Shown here: positions 11,674 through 20,860 of the stretch, piece by piece | How the letters are laid out: the number at the start of each line of letters is the position of its first letter | How positions within the stretch are numbered: the first letter of the stretch is position 1 | NCBI GenBank assembly: GCA_040954595.2 | Contig: CM082591.2 | Span: forward strand, 930,001-994,000 | Direction of reading: 5' to 3' | From: Balanoglossus misakiensis | Lineage: Eukaryota > Hemichordata | DNA: 64,000 bases | The notes under the pieces: model-generated | Told to the model about the DNA's origin: nothing | Databases searched by the model: none | What the model saw: only the letters and a program-made list of their open reading frames with translations | Translations under genes and position numbers: made by a program

Positions 11674-13205
11674 ACCACCAGACCCCATTTTGCTGAAAGG
11701 TCAAAGGTCGGACATCCTGGTATTTTGGATTGCCATTGGGATATCAAGCTGTGGGATCTTTCATTACTCCATGTGTTGTAGGAAAGATTTATTCAATATA
11801 TACTTTTATAAACAAGGTAAACCAGAGGTTGGAGTTGGCATTTTTACAATAAGGCTGAAGTGGGTGGACCGAGTAGTGTGTATATTGTACTTGCAATGTG
11901 CTACAGATATACTTGCCATTCTTGGCCAGAACTACAAAAACTCGCGCTAGTCATGTGCCCTCCGAGGCAGAAATAAAATAACTTTTATTTGAGAAGGTTC
12001 CTGCCACAGAGCGTGTGCATGTGATGTGTGTTTAGCGATACTTGTACATTGTATATCCAGAATCGTGACATCTTTGTGGTGAGTTATAAAACTATGGATG
12101 AAAAAAATTAAGAGATCAATAAAATTATTTGTAATAAAGGTTTTAGATTGGTATTTTGTGTTGAGGTATGTGAAGTCATTGATTGATTGATTTGTTGTTT
12201 GATTGAGACTACCCCGGCGTCGAATGGTTCGTCCTAGGAGATAAGCACAAAGTGGTACAGCCCAGGTACGATTGCTCATTGTAGTGAAACGAAGTCGGCT
12301 GCATGTACTGTGTAGTTCAAATACTATGCGTACATTGTTGGTTGCTGAACAAAACACCTTTTGTAAATACAAACATGTACTTATGCGCCCAGTTTGTCGA
12401 CCTCTGGCATTTCATGGCAGCGACAGAACGCGTTGGTTCGCTCTCACCCTCCGTGGCATACTGTTTTACCCCGTGTGGAATCTAGTAAACGCGAGTCGTG
12501 CAGACGAAGGCATAAACGAATCAGGCGAAAGACACTGCATAGACTGCGACGAATCAACCACCTGGTCAAAACTGTAATCAACACATATCACAACCGCGGT
12601 GGTGGTGGTGAGAAGCTATCGTCGAGACATCAGTAAGGGATAAAGAGTAAGTGATTCTCGTATTGTGCAGTCTTTATGATAAACATAATGAAGCAAATAA
12701 GGCTGTTATTAACACTCGCTTCAGCCACCTTCCAAAGATTGACCATATCTTTGTTGCGTGTTGCCTGAATAGCTAACCTTCTAGACGAAACGAGGCCAGT
12801 AAGAAGAGTAGATGGCAGATTGCCAAGTGTTTGAAAGACGTCGCCTTATCCCCCAATCTCTTTCCGACGCCACGGAAGTTAAATAGATCTAAGATAATTT
12901 CAGTAATGTCGGGGTACAGGATAGTTAAATACATGTCGGAGGAATTTTACTTTACATATTATTTTTCATCAATCAACAACAGTTTCTTTAAAGCGTTCTG
13001 ATTGGCCAATTCCTTCGTTGACTCAAAGAGAGTGCCAGGTGCACAGATAACATTACGTAAACGATCGAAGACCAAGTGTAGTTTGCGTGCATGGTGGGGT
13101 TATCTGTATGGCATGTCTTTATTGACGACGTGATTTCCAAAGCCAACCCTGTAAACATAATATTTTAACGGTGGCGTTTTCTTTCTGTTTCTCTCTGCAA
13201 AGAAG
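11674..13205. other. 3' UTR and intergenic region
   Basis: 3' UTR of the gene ending at 11673 with AATAAA at 11972-11977 and another near 12115. The rest is flank of the deiodinase-like gene 1. A pyrimidine tract ending CTGCAAAG just before the ATG at 13206 looks like a splice acceptor, so a 5' UTR exon further upstream is likely. A GTAAGT at about 12647 is one possible donor. No protein-coding exon recognised. Confidence 0.4.
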
Positions 13206-14640
13206 ATGGAAGCCCTCAAAAATCGCGAAGTTGCTCTCGCGTTTGGGAAGGCATTAAATGCCCGGATGTTTGCAAAGTCAACTTTGCAGAAGTATGATGA
13301 ACAACTGGAACCGACTGCAGAAAATGCCGACCAGTTAGTGGAAAAAGTCAGTAAAATTCACAGGGACATCTTCCAGAAATCGCTGGCGGAACAAGGTATC
13401 AGTCTTTGGAAGTTTCTGCTGACGTCAGATCCGGGAATGTTGTTCCAATCGATAACCAAGTGGCACGCAAATGACAAAGAGGTAATTACCAGAACAACTC
13501 CCAGACACTGTTTTCACTGTTTCAGCGTTTAATTGGATTTAGGAAACAGACCCCAAATTTGGCTTTGATACTTTCATTACCAGAACGGAACACGAAGTGG
13601 CATTCTGGGTAATTTTTGGTAATATTTACATTTCCTGTTTAGGTGCTGGAGTGTTTCGAATTTGCCAACATTGCCGGCATTGACCTGGCCAATCCACCAA
13701 CACCACCGCAGATCGGTGACCCTGTGACGAACATAGGACTTGTTGACATGGAAACGGGACAGTCAACTGACATGGCGGATCTCCATCTAAATAAAGAACG
13801 CCCCCTTGTGGTGATTGCATCGTCACTATCCTGACCTCCATTTAGGGTAGGTTCATCATCGGTGATAGAGCCGTTGTCCGTGACAATACTATCAGAATTT
13901 ATTTCCACATCATTATATCTTTCTACACTGATAAGTAATCCGTTCCATTTCATCCACAGGCCGTTGTTCACGGCGGCTCCTTATTCCAGTTATTCCAAGA
14001 CTACAAAGAAAGAGCAGATTTCCTGATGGTATACTTAAAGGAAGCTCACCCATCAGATGGATGGAGTATTGGTTCACACTTTAGTGTTCTAACCCAACAC
14101 AAGACTATAGAAGATCGAATGGCCGCGGCAAGGTGAGAAAAGGGAGGGGGGAAGGTGAGAGGATAGGGGGGACAGACATTGGGTTTGATTGTGAAGGTTG
14201 CAATCTCCACCTTATTATCAATGAAACATTTCCTTAGTACAGAAGCTAACTAAACAAGACACACAGACAATTGCAAGTTCTTTACCCAGTACTTTCTTTA
14301 ATGAAGTGATTTTAAATTATATTCGGGCCGGATGAAAACGTGTTGATATGTTCTCTCACACAGAAATATGATTGAACTCGATAATTTCAACACATTCACC
14401 ACCGACATCAAAGACACAACCAGAGTTCGTATGGTCCTTGATAACATGAATAACGACTTCGGCTTGCGGTATGAAAGTATCCCAGACCGCGTATTTGTCT
14501 TCAATGACGGCAAAATATCCTTCATCGGGAGGAAGATCACTAAGCAGGTGATGCCTTTTGAAGTCAAGACGTTGATGACCGATGAACTCAGGCGGTGGCT
14601 GCGATCTCACTTCAGGGAAAATTATTGTTCTATCCTGTAA
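13206..14640 (+). CDS. Iodothyronine-deiodinase-like selenoprotein, paralogue 1 (Sec TGA at 13832-13834)
   Basis: Four coding exons (13206-13481, 13643-13846, 13960-14132, 14364-14640; intron phases 0,0,2) give 309 residues if TGA 13832-13834 is read as selenocysteine (residue 156). The active-site sequence is ASSLS-U-PPFR; U-P-P-F is the deiodinase signature. Downstream follow GSLFQLFQDY, ADFLMVY, EAHPSDGW with the catalytic-type His (about 190), and HKTIEDRMAAAR, all aligning with vertebrate DIO1-3 thioredoxin folds. The first ~140 residues are unlike vertebrate enzymes and lack a clear transmembrane anchor. The C-terminus is CSIL, a CaaX box of the geranylgeranyl type (X = Leu). Known family members remove iodine from thyroid hormones; substrate here is not known. 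Coding continues after TGA with intact splice sites and a SECIS-like hairpin lies 143 bases past the TAA, so this is not a pseudogene. Confidence 0.9.
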
Positions 14641-14727
14641 AATGGGCGAAGAAATTGATTTGAATTTTTTTTTGCACAGACGCAATCACATGCGCCTGGA
14701 GCAAGTATTGTAATATTATGGTCCCAT

Positions 14728-14741
14728 CCCCCCCCCCCCCC
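14728..14741. repeat. Poly-C homopolymer
   Basis: A run of 14 or so consecutive C in the 3' UTR of deiodinase-like gene 1; length may be a sequencing estimate. Confidence 0.9.
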
Positions 14742-14783
14742 TCCACCATCAAATATAAACACATAAGTGACTGCGACTGCGCA

Positions 14784-14858
14784 GGAGTGGGTCATGATGA
14801 CGGCATTCGGTTAAAGTCATAATATGGCAGCCTTTGCCAGAAAATGGCGACTTTCTCC
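14784..14858 (+). promoter_or_regulatory. Putative form-II SECIS element of deiodinase-like gene 1
   Basis: ATGA at 14797-14800 is followed after exactly 12 bases by AAA (14813-14815). Helix II pairs GGCA (14802-14805) with TGCC, then U-U mismatches, a bulged C and GGTT pairing with AGCC. After AAA a mini-helix GTCAT/ATGGC with an AAT loop forms helix III. The 3' GA of the quartet is at 14840-14841. GGAG/CTCC closes the outer stem. Weakest point: helix I is interrupted and ambiguous. Confidence 0.68.
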
Positions 14859-15258
14859 TACGTGGTCCTGTTGTCATTGTGTACGTGGGTTCGGACCAGG
14901 AATGAACGCCTATAAACTGTTTATTTTGAGATGATTTTGATTACATATCCATGAATTGTAAATTTTGGATGACGATGATGACGGTGGTGGTAGTGTGGTG
15001 ATCTTGTGGCTCATCAGCACAGAAATCTTAGTAATGTAATTATCAAAATCTGGACTTGATTCGTTTGCCAAGAATAAGAATAGTTGTTACATATATGTAC
15101 CATCTGACTCAGTTTCTGAGTCAGAGAAAACAACGAATAACTTGATTGTGAATAAAAAGTATAAAATATAATTCTGAAATATTTAATTATTCGAAAAATT
15201 ACAATGGGATGGTTTTTGCATTTGCGGAAAAAACAGAACGTAGCAAAGAAACATGGTG
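14859..15258. other. Convergent 3' ends of deiodinase-like genes 1 and 2
   Basis: A plus-strand AATAAA at 15151-15156 (for gene 1) and a minus-strand AATAAA (plus TTTATT at 14930-14935, for gene 2) cross over. If both are used, the two 3' UTRs overlap by roughly 200-250 bp. A perfect 9-bp inverted repeat CTGACTCAG/CTGAGTCAG with a TTT loop lies at 15104-15124. Confidence 0.45.
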
Positions 15259-15334
15259 ACAAAGTCTTAATACATCAAACAACGGTTTCCATGGTATCAT
15301 GGTCTTTAACCTGTTGTCGTCAAGGGGACTTTGT
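15259..15334 (-). promoter_or_regulatory. Putative form-II SECIS element of deiodinase-like gene 2
   Basis: Read on the minus strand, helix I is a perfect 8-bp ACAAAGTC/GACTTTGT. The quartet is TTGAC on the 5' side (15323-15319) and TGAT on the 3' side (15277-15274). Twelve bases after TTGA comes AAA (15307-15305). Helix II pairs ACAAC, a bulged A and GGTT with AACCGTTGT. Helix III is CCATG/CATGG with an ATAC loop. The base before the core TGA is T rather than the usual A (or G). The element starts about 75 bases past the stop. Confidence 0.78.
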
Positions 15335-15408
15335 GTCTTCACGTTACTTTGCAATTCCTGATCGCTGTTTTGTTGCATCAGATGTTTTAGAAATGATTGT
15401 CACCGCTC

Positions 15409-16061
15409 TTAAAGTATAGAGCACATCGATTTGCCATAGTGATCGTCCAACCACTTTCTCAGTTCATCCGTCAACAGTTTCTTCCGCTGCCATGGTTTCA
15501 GTTGCGTCATAATCGATCGGCCAATCAGAACAAGCTTCCCATCGTTGATGACGTAAACGCGATCGGGATACGAGTCGTATTCCAACATGAACTTATTTTC
15601 CATGTTGTCTGTTACCATGCGAACTTTTGTCAAATCTTTTGGGTCTGTCGTGAAAGTGTTGAAATTGTCGACTTCTATTAAGGCTCTGCAGGCAAAGAAA
15701 TATTTCGCGTGGTGAGTGTTTTTTAATTACATGTAATTGGCGTGTTACACTGCGAAATAATAATATGTTGACTGCCTACTCTCACAACTACAGACCACAT
15801 CTGCGCACTTTCGAACTTTGAGAACACATACCTGGCCGCTTCTCGCCTTTCTTCAATCGTCTTGTGTTGATCAAACTGACTGTAGTGAGAACCGAGTTTC
15901 CATTCATCTGCTGCGTGAGATTCCAATTGATAGATCATCAAAAACTCGGCTCTTTCCTTGTAGTCTTGAAACAGCTTGTGCAGAGAGCCGCTGTGTACAA
16001 CGGCCTAAAAAGTCAACAGAACACAGCAGCGAGAAAATGATATAGGCTTATGAATAGCCAG

Positions 16062-16151
<90 letters not shown>

Positions 16152-16770
16152 GATGACAGAATTTCTGCAACTCACCCTTAATGGTGGTCATGACAACGAC
16201 GAAGCGATTATCATAAGTGGTCGATCTTTGTTCACGTGAATCTCCGAGAGTGAGACCGAGTGACCTGTTGCTATGGATACAAGGTCAACGTCACTCATCG
16301 GATCGCCAGTTGATAGAACGTTTCGGAGATATGAAGGAATGTAACCCTTTGGTATAATGAAGTCGCTGAAATATTGCATAACCTGCAGAAAACAAATATT
16401 ATCAATTTAATTAAAGTACCTACACCTGGGTACATTCCTACCTCGTATCAAGGGAGGCATAACTGTCATAAAATCATTATGAATACAATGTACAAACCTC
16501 TTCATCGTCACCGTGCCATTTGATTAAGTTATCTTCCAATCTACCGTTAGACATTAGAATTACTCGCCAGAGGCTTATGCCATTTTCCTTCAAGACAGAT
16601 CTGTACACGTCTAAGACGATATCCGATGCCTTGGAAACCAACTTGGGGGCGTTTTCCTCCGTCGGTTCCAAGTTCCGGTCGTAAGCTTCAATCGTCGCTT
16701 CGTCGAGCAATCTCTCTCGCAAGGATTTGCCGAAATTAATTGCGACGTTGCGGTCGCGAAGAGCATCCAT
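15409..16770 (-). CDS. Iodothyronine-deiodinase-like selenoprotein, paralogue 2 (Sec TGA at 16188-16190)
   Basis: Four coding exons (16498-16770, 16176-16382, 15832-16004, 15409-15685; phases 0,0,2) give 309 residues with Sec at 156. Exons 3 and 4 have the same lengths (173 and 277) as paralogue 1. The active site is ASSLS-U-PPLR, with Leu where vertebrate enzymes have Phe. Then GSLHKLFQDY, AEFLMIY, LESHAADEW (His about 190; the usual EAHPSDGW is diverged) and HKTIEERREAAR. The N-terminal region shares the Y-D-x-x-L-x-P-x-x-E-N-A pattern with its two paralogues and has no membrane anchor. The C-terminus is CSIL, a CaaX box. The gene lies on the opposite strand between paralogues 1 (convergent) and 3 (divergent). 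A SECIS-like hairpin follows the stop. Substrate unknown; the diverged His motif may mean altered specificity (inference). Confidence 0.9.
16064..16149. repeat. (TC)n microsatellite
   Basis: About 86 bp of almost pure TC/CT dinucleotide with one CCC interruption, in the 171-bp intron between exons 2 and 3 of deiodinase-like gene 2, close to its splice donor at 16175. Confidence 0.97.
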
Positions 16771-17602
16771 GTTTAACTGATGATGACGTCAGATTGAGGA
16801 TGACCTGACAGACACAGAACTGTGTCATGATGTGCCATTGTGTGTCACTGATACCTCACTACACCAAGTTCAAAGGTCAAGTGAAGCATTAATCTTTGTA
16901 CATTGCACTTTAAGCACGAAATCGCGGACTATAAATGATTTGCCGCGCATTGCGAGATCTCGCGAGACCTGTTTAAGTTACCGTAGCAACGGGTTCCTAG
17001 CCAAGTTTTTTGGATGAAACTAGAATATGTGCAGAGTTCAACATACATTTTAATGTAAATTTTGTGACATTTGGACCATGCTATTTATTCACATCCATGT
17101 AGTTGTTGTTATTTTTGTTATTTTTTCTGCTGCTGTTGTTATTGCAACGAACGCTTTTTTGATGCATTATTGACTCTGATATTTGTTATGTTCCATACAC
17201 GAACATGACTAAGCTAGAAACCTTAACTTAAATTTACTTGATGTGCAGTAGGGCAAAGGTTAGCTAATACATATTAAGACCATGGGTTGATGGTTGAATT
17301 TTCATGTGATCCTCGACTTCAGTGCATATGTATACAAAGTTGAACGTTAGCAAAGATGAAAACCTATATGTGGTTGTTTATATAAATGTGTATTTCACCG
17401 AAAAAATAATAAAATGATCATATATATGGTGTATTCTCAATAATATATCGAAGTCTAAGTTTCGAAACTACCTGAAATGCATACACGTATATTTATATGA
17501 TCTATTTTTATATACAACAGGTCATGACGATTCTAGATGTGTAGAGGAATGGATGAGAAGATACTGGTACCGTTCGGTGACGAAGCAGACAGCATGGGCG
17601 AC
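16771..17602. other. Divergent intergenic region of deiodinase-like genes 2 and 3
   Basis: AT-rich, no ORF of note. It should contain the gene 2 promoter (minus) and upstream elements of gene 3 (plus). TGACGTCA-like sequence occurs close to the gene 2 start (16785-16792). Confidence 0.4.
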
Positions 17603-17667
17603 TATAAAAAGGTGTGCACGCACATTGTTCAGTTGCTGTCTTTGGACCCGTGGATTCAACACAGTTG
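17603..17667 (+). promoter_or_regulatory. TATA/Inr core promoter and 5' UTR exon of deiodinase-like gene 3
   Basis: TATAAAAA at 17603-17610 is followed 28 bases later by an initiator-like TTCAGTTG (A at 17631). A short leader then ends at 17667 before a GTAAGT donor at 17668. The matching acceptor is the CAG at about 17934, ten bases before the ATG at 17945. This gives a small non-coding first exon of about 37 bases. Confidence 0.65.
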
Positions 17668-17944
17668 GTAAGTTGATTATTCATTGTTACTCCAACAGGT
17701 ATTTCATTTCACATTTTTGATTTCTACCTGTTTCAATCGTTATCACCATGTTTATTTTTTGTCCCTTTAACCACCGAGAGTAAGCTTGTTCAACTGTCCC
17801 GTGCACGCTTATTAGGAAATCGATGAATACTGATCATGAATATCTAACAATCTTTTGAGTATGAAAGTAGATTATTTCAAGGCACGAAAAAATAAACAGT
17901 TACAGTTTTTCAAATTTCACTTTTCAACCCTCAGATCTTCCATC

Positions 17945-19508
17945 ATGACGGAACTTGAAGAGGCTTACAAAGATCGGGATTTGGTCCTTCGGGTGGCCAA
18001 ACGCCTCAAGGAATTAATGTTCGATGAAGACGCGATGAAAATGTACGATGATCGTTTGGTTCCACACGGGGAGAATGCTTCCAGGTTGACGGCAGAGTTG
18101 GCCCAGATCCACCGGGAACTTGGCGTCAAGGCGTTCAAAGAGTTTGGAGTTGACGTCAATGAGACCGAAACCCCGACTCACTCCTTGATCAGACAGTTGT
18201 GGAACAAAGATGAAGAGGTATGTAATGAGAGAGGGGGAGAGACAGACAGACAGACAGACATGTAGGGTGTGGAGCTGCAGAGAGGATACCATGGCTGGCA
18301 TAAAAACTTAACTTTTTTCGAGTGTCAGAAATTTGAAAAATTGATTGACATCCATTTTCTCGACTTCCTTGCAGATTATGCAACATTTGGCGTTCACCTC
18401 CGATCCTTTGATCGTTCCATTTCATCAGCGACGGCAAAATAATATCGGTGATCCCGCACACGATGTGGAACTCTACACCATAGATACCTGCAGACCAGTG
18501 TCGCTGAAATCTCTTCATATTCACAAAGACCGCCCTCTGGCGATTTTCGCTTCTTCATTATCCTGACCTCCGCTGAGGGTAAGTAGTATTATATTCTTGC
18601 GTTGGATCGACAGGAGTTGCAGATTTTGCAGTCTGGTTAAAACCTGCTCATGTAGCGACAGATTGTGTATTTACTTTTACTGATCTTTGCAGATTTCGAC
18701 ATGCCTTGTTACCAGAACTCTGGTCAAATAGGTATAGAATTGCGTCCACTTAGAAAAGTTGCTGATCTACACTTTGATTTCTGTTCCACAGGCCATTGTC
18801 CACAGTGGCTCGTTAAAGGAACTTTTCCAAGAATACAAGGATAAAGTCGACTTCCTGATGGTCTATCAGATGGAAGCTCATCCTGCAGAGGGATGGAATT
18901 TCGGGAGTCATTTCAGTCAGGTCAAAAGACATCAAAGTCTCGAAGACAGACTGGAAGCCGCCAAGTAAGAACATATGCCATATGTACGAGTTGTTGTCGT
19001 TGTTGTTGTTGTTGGAGTGGGTGCGTGAGTGAGTGAATAAATATAACTACATAAGTAGTTATTGAAAAAAAAAATTACGACAATCAATTTTATACTTCGT
19101 ATTCACCAAAAGGGATGTCGGATTCGTCTTCGGGGGGATTGCTTGTTACAGTAATAAATAGTTTGAAGACCATCGAATTAACACTGGGATATTATGGTAG
19201 AGACGTAACACACTTGATTTCATTGCTATTGTAGAATGTTAATGGAGTTGGATAGCACCTTCAATACATTTACAACTGACTTCAACGACCCTACCAAGAT
19301 TCGTATCGTTGCTGACAACATGAACAACGACTTCGACAAATTTTACGTCTCTCTGCCCGATCGCGTCTACGCCGTGGAGGGCGACAAACTGGCATTCATC
19401 GGAAGAATGGTCTTCCAGCAGATGCAGTCGGAGAGTGATAAGTTGATGACGGATGAACTGAGAGAATGGTTGGAAAGTCGCTTCGGAACGAACAAAAACT
19501 GCAATTAA
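17945..19508 (+). CDS. Iodothyronine-deiodinase-like selenoprotein, paralogue 3 (Sec TGA at 18564-18566)
   Basis: Four coding exons (17945-18217, 18375-18578, 18792-18964, 19235-19508; phases 0,0,2) give 307 residues with Sec at 155. The active site is ASSLS-U-PPLR followed by GSLKELFQEY, VDFLMVY, MEAHPAEGW (His about 189) and HQSLEDRLEAAK. The start at 17945 aligns with the other paralogues and follows a splice acceptor; an in-frame ATG at 17855 lies in the presumed 5' UTR intron. Unlike paralogues 1 and 2, the C-terminus is NKNCN, so there is no CaaX box and, with no N-terminal anchor, the protein is predicted soluble. A strong SECIS candidate lies 217 bases past the stop and AATAAA at 20004-20009 closes a 3' UTR of about 0.5 kb. 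A GACA microsatellite lies just after exon 1. Confidence 0.9.
18238..18262. repeat. (GACA)n microsatellite
   Basis: Short run of GACA repeats in intron 1 of deiodinase-like gene 3. Confidence 0.85.
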
Positions 19509-19725
19509 TATGTTGCCATAGTCACTATGTGTGAACATGGCGTAGTCACACCTACCGTCAGATGGCGCTGTTGACCATCCAGATATGTTACCAATGTATA
19601 TCTTGCCTGCACTTCCAATAATAACTTAGTTGGCGCCATCTGCTATGTGGAGACACGTGCCTCTTAACGTCAAGTGGAAAGGAATTTGGCGGGAAAGTGT
19701 GTTCAGTGCTCGCAGACGTGGCTCC

Positions 19726-19810
19726 GATGGAATAGAAGTCAAAATGAAGGCAGTTGGCCAAAGTCACACAAAGTGTCAGCTACTTGCCTGAGACGGTGGA
19801 TTTCTCCATC
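19726..19810 (+). promoter_or_regulatory. Form-II SECIS element of deiodinase-like gene 3
   Basis: ATGA at 19744-19747, then 12 bases, then AAA at 19760-19762, then TGAG (3' quartet) at 19789-19792. Helix II pairs GGCAGTTGGC with GCTACTTGCC, with one mismatch and GU pairs. A mini-helix ACAC/GTGT with an AAA loop makes it form II. Helix I is GATGGA/TCCATC at the two ends. All core SECIS features are canonical. It lies in the 3' UTR between the stop at 19508 and AATAAA at 20004. Confidence 0.88.
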
Positions 19811-20429
19811 AAAGTCACTTCCTCGGTTGTCCTGAAGACACTTTACCGTCGAAGTACTAAATTAATAGTCCCAAATTAAGTGTGTGTGCGTGTATGTATC
19901 TGTATCACTATGTATCTATGTATTTTTTCCTTTTATGTATCTATGTAATCTGTGTAATGGACTGCGTGTTTTATTTGACGTTTCTTCAGAACAAAACTCC
20001 GGAAATAAAGAATACGTTCGTTACTTTGAGAATAATCGTGCAGGAATGTAGTAGATACAATGTACACAATGTCATGTATAATGTGAAATGTATTAATTAA
20101 ATCATCCAATCAGAATAAAATATCTTGTATATTTGCTTCGGCGCAACTCTTATAGTCAGGTGGTTCCTCTTCCTCCACATTTGAATCTGAACAGCTATTG
20201 ATGTCTAAACGCGAATAAGACGGAGGCGGGATGTCGTTGTCCTGGTATGCGGGCAATACAATGGATTGGACATCAGCCACGATCAAACCGTTGATTACCG
20301 AAGCATCGCTGTTTCGAAGAAGACGTCATCATCCGGGTCATTGGAGAAACGAAACACGTGACCAGCGCCTGCACCGTCTCTTTGTATTCATCCAGGTAAT
20401 GTTTTCTGCATATTACATAGCACTATTCA

Positions 20430-20464
<35 letters not shown>

Positions 20465-20577
20465 ATTAATTAATTAATTTATCAAATAAATAAATAAATA
20501 AATAAATAAAATCCAGCTTGACGTTTGAAGAATGAAATAAATTAAAAAAATAAGCGAAACATCGAAATATAAACACA
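19811..20577. other. 3' UTR end and flank up to the satellite
   Basis: Holds the poly(A) signal of deiodinase-like gene 3 (20004-20009; another AATAAA near 20115). No convincing exon. An AT-rich simple repeat leads into the satellite. Confidence 0.5.
20428..20510. repeat. (AATA)n / (ATTA)n simple repeat
   Basis: Runs of AATA and TTAA units directly flanking the left edge of the satellite. Confidence 0.95.
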
Positions 20578-20860
20578 TTGGTTATACATCATGATTTTTT
20601 TCAAAAAATCACCATTTCTCGACTTTCCGAATTTCGAGATTTTGGGCCTTTTTGAACATTGTCATTTCTGGATGATTTTCATGAGCTATAACCCATGCTT
20701 TTTTCAAAAAAAATGAAGAAATTTTGATATTTCGCAAAGTCGAAAAATTGTCATTTCTGAGCTATAACCCATGATTTTTTCAAAAAAAAATGAAGAAATT
20801 TTGATATTTCGCAAAGTCGAAAAATTGTCATTTCTGAGCTATAACCCATGATTTTTACGA
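20578..20860 (+). repeat. Diverged left-edge satellite monomers
   Basis: The first few units share GAGCTATAACCCATG and CGCAAAGTCGAAAAATTGTC blocks with the main array but differ elsewhere (for example GAAGAAATTTTGATATTTCGC) and have irregular lengths. Decayed edge copies are usual for satellites homogenised by unequal exchange. Confidence 0.85.

Noticed and set aside
12272-12636. Overlapping plus-strand ORFs of 60-101 codons upstream of deiodinase-like gene 1
   Set aside because: Three frames overlap with no family similarity; at most this is 5' UTR sequence.
13832-13834. TGA as a nonsense mutation (pseudogenes)
   Set aside because: All three paralogues have TGA at the same active-site codon, coding and splice sites are intact on both sides, and each has a SECIS-like hairpin.
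15285-15300. ATGA-plus-AAA at 15300-15286 (minus) as the SECIS core of gene 2
   Set aside because: The spacer is only 8 bases and no helix II forms; these bases instead make up helix III of the better SECIS model at 15259-15334.
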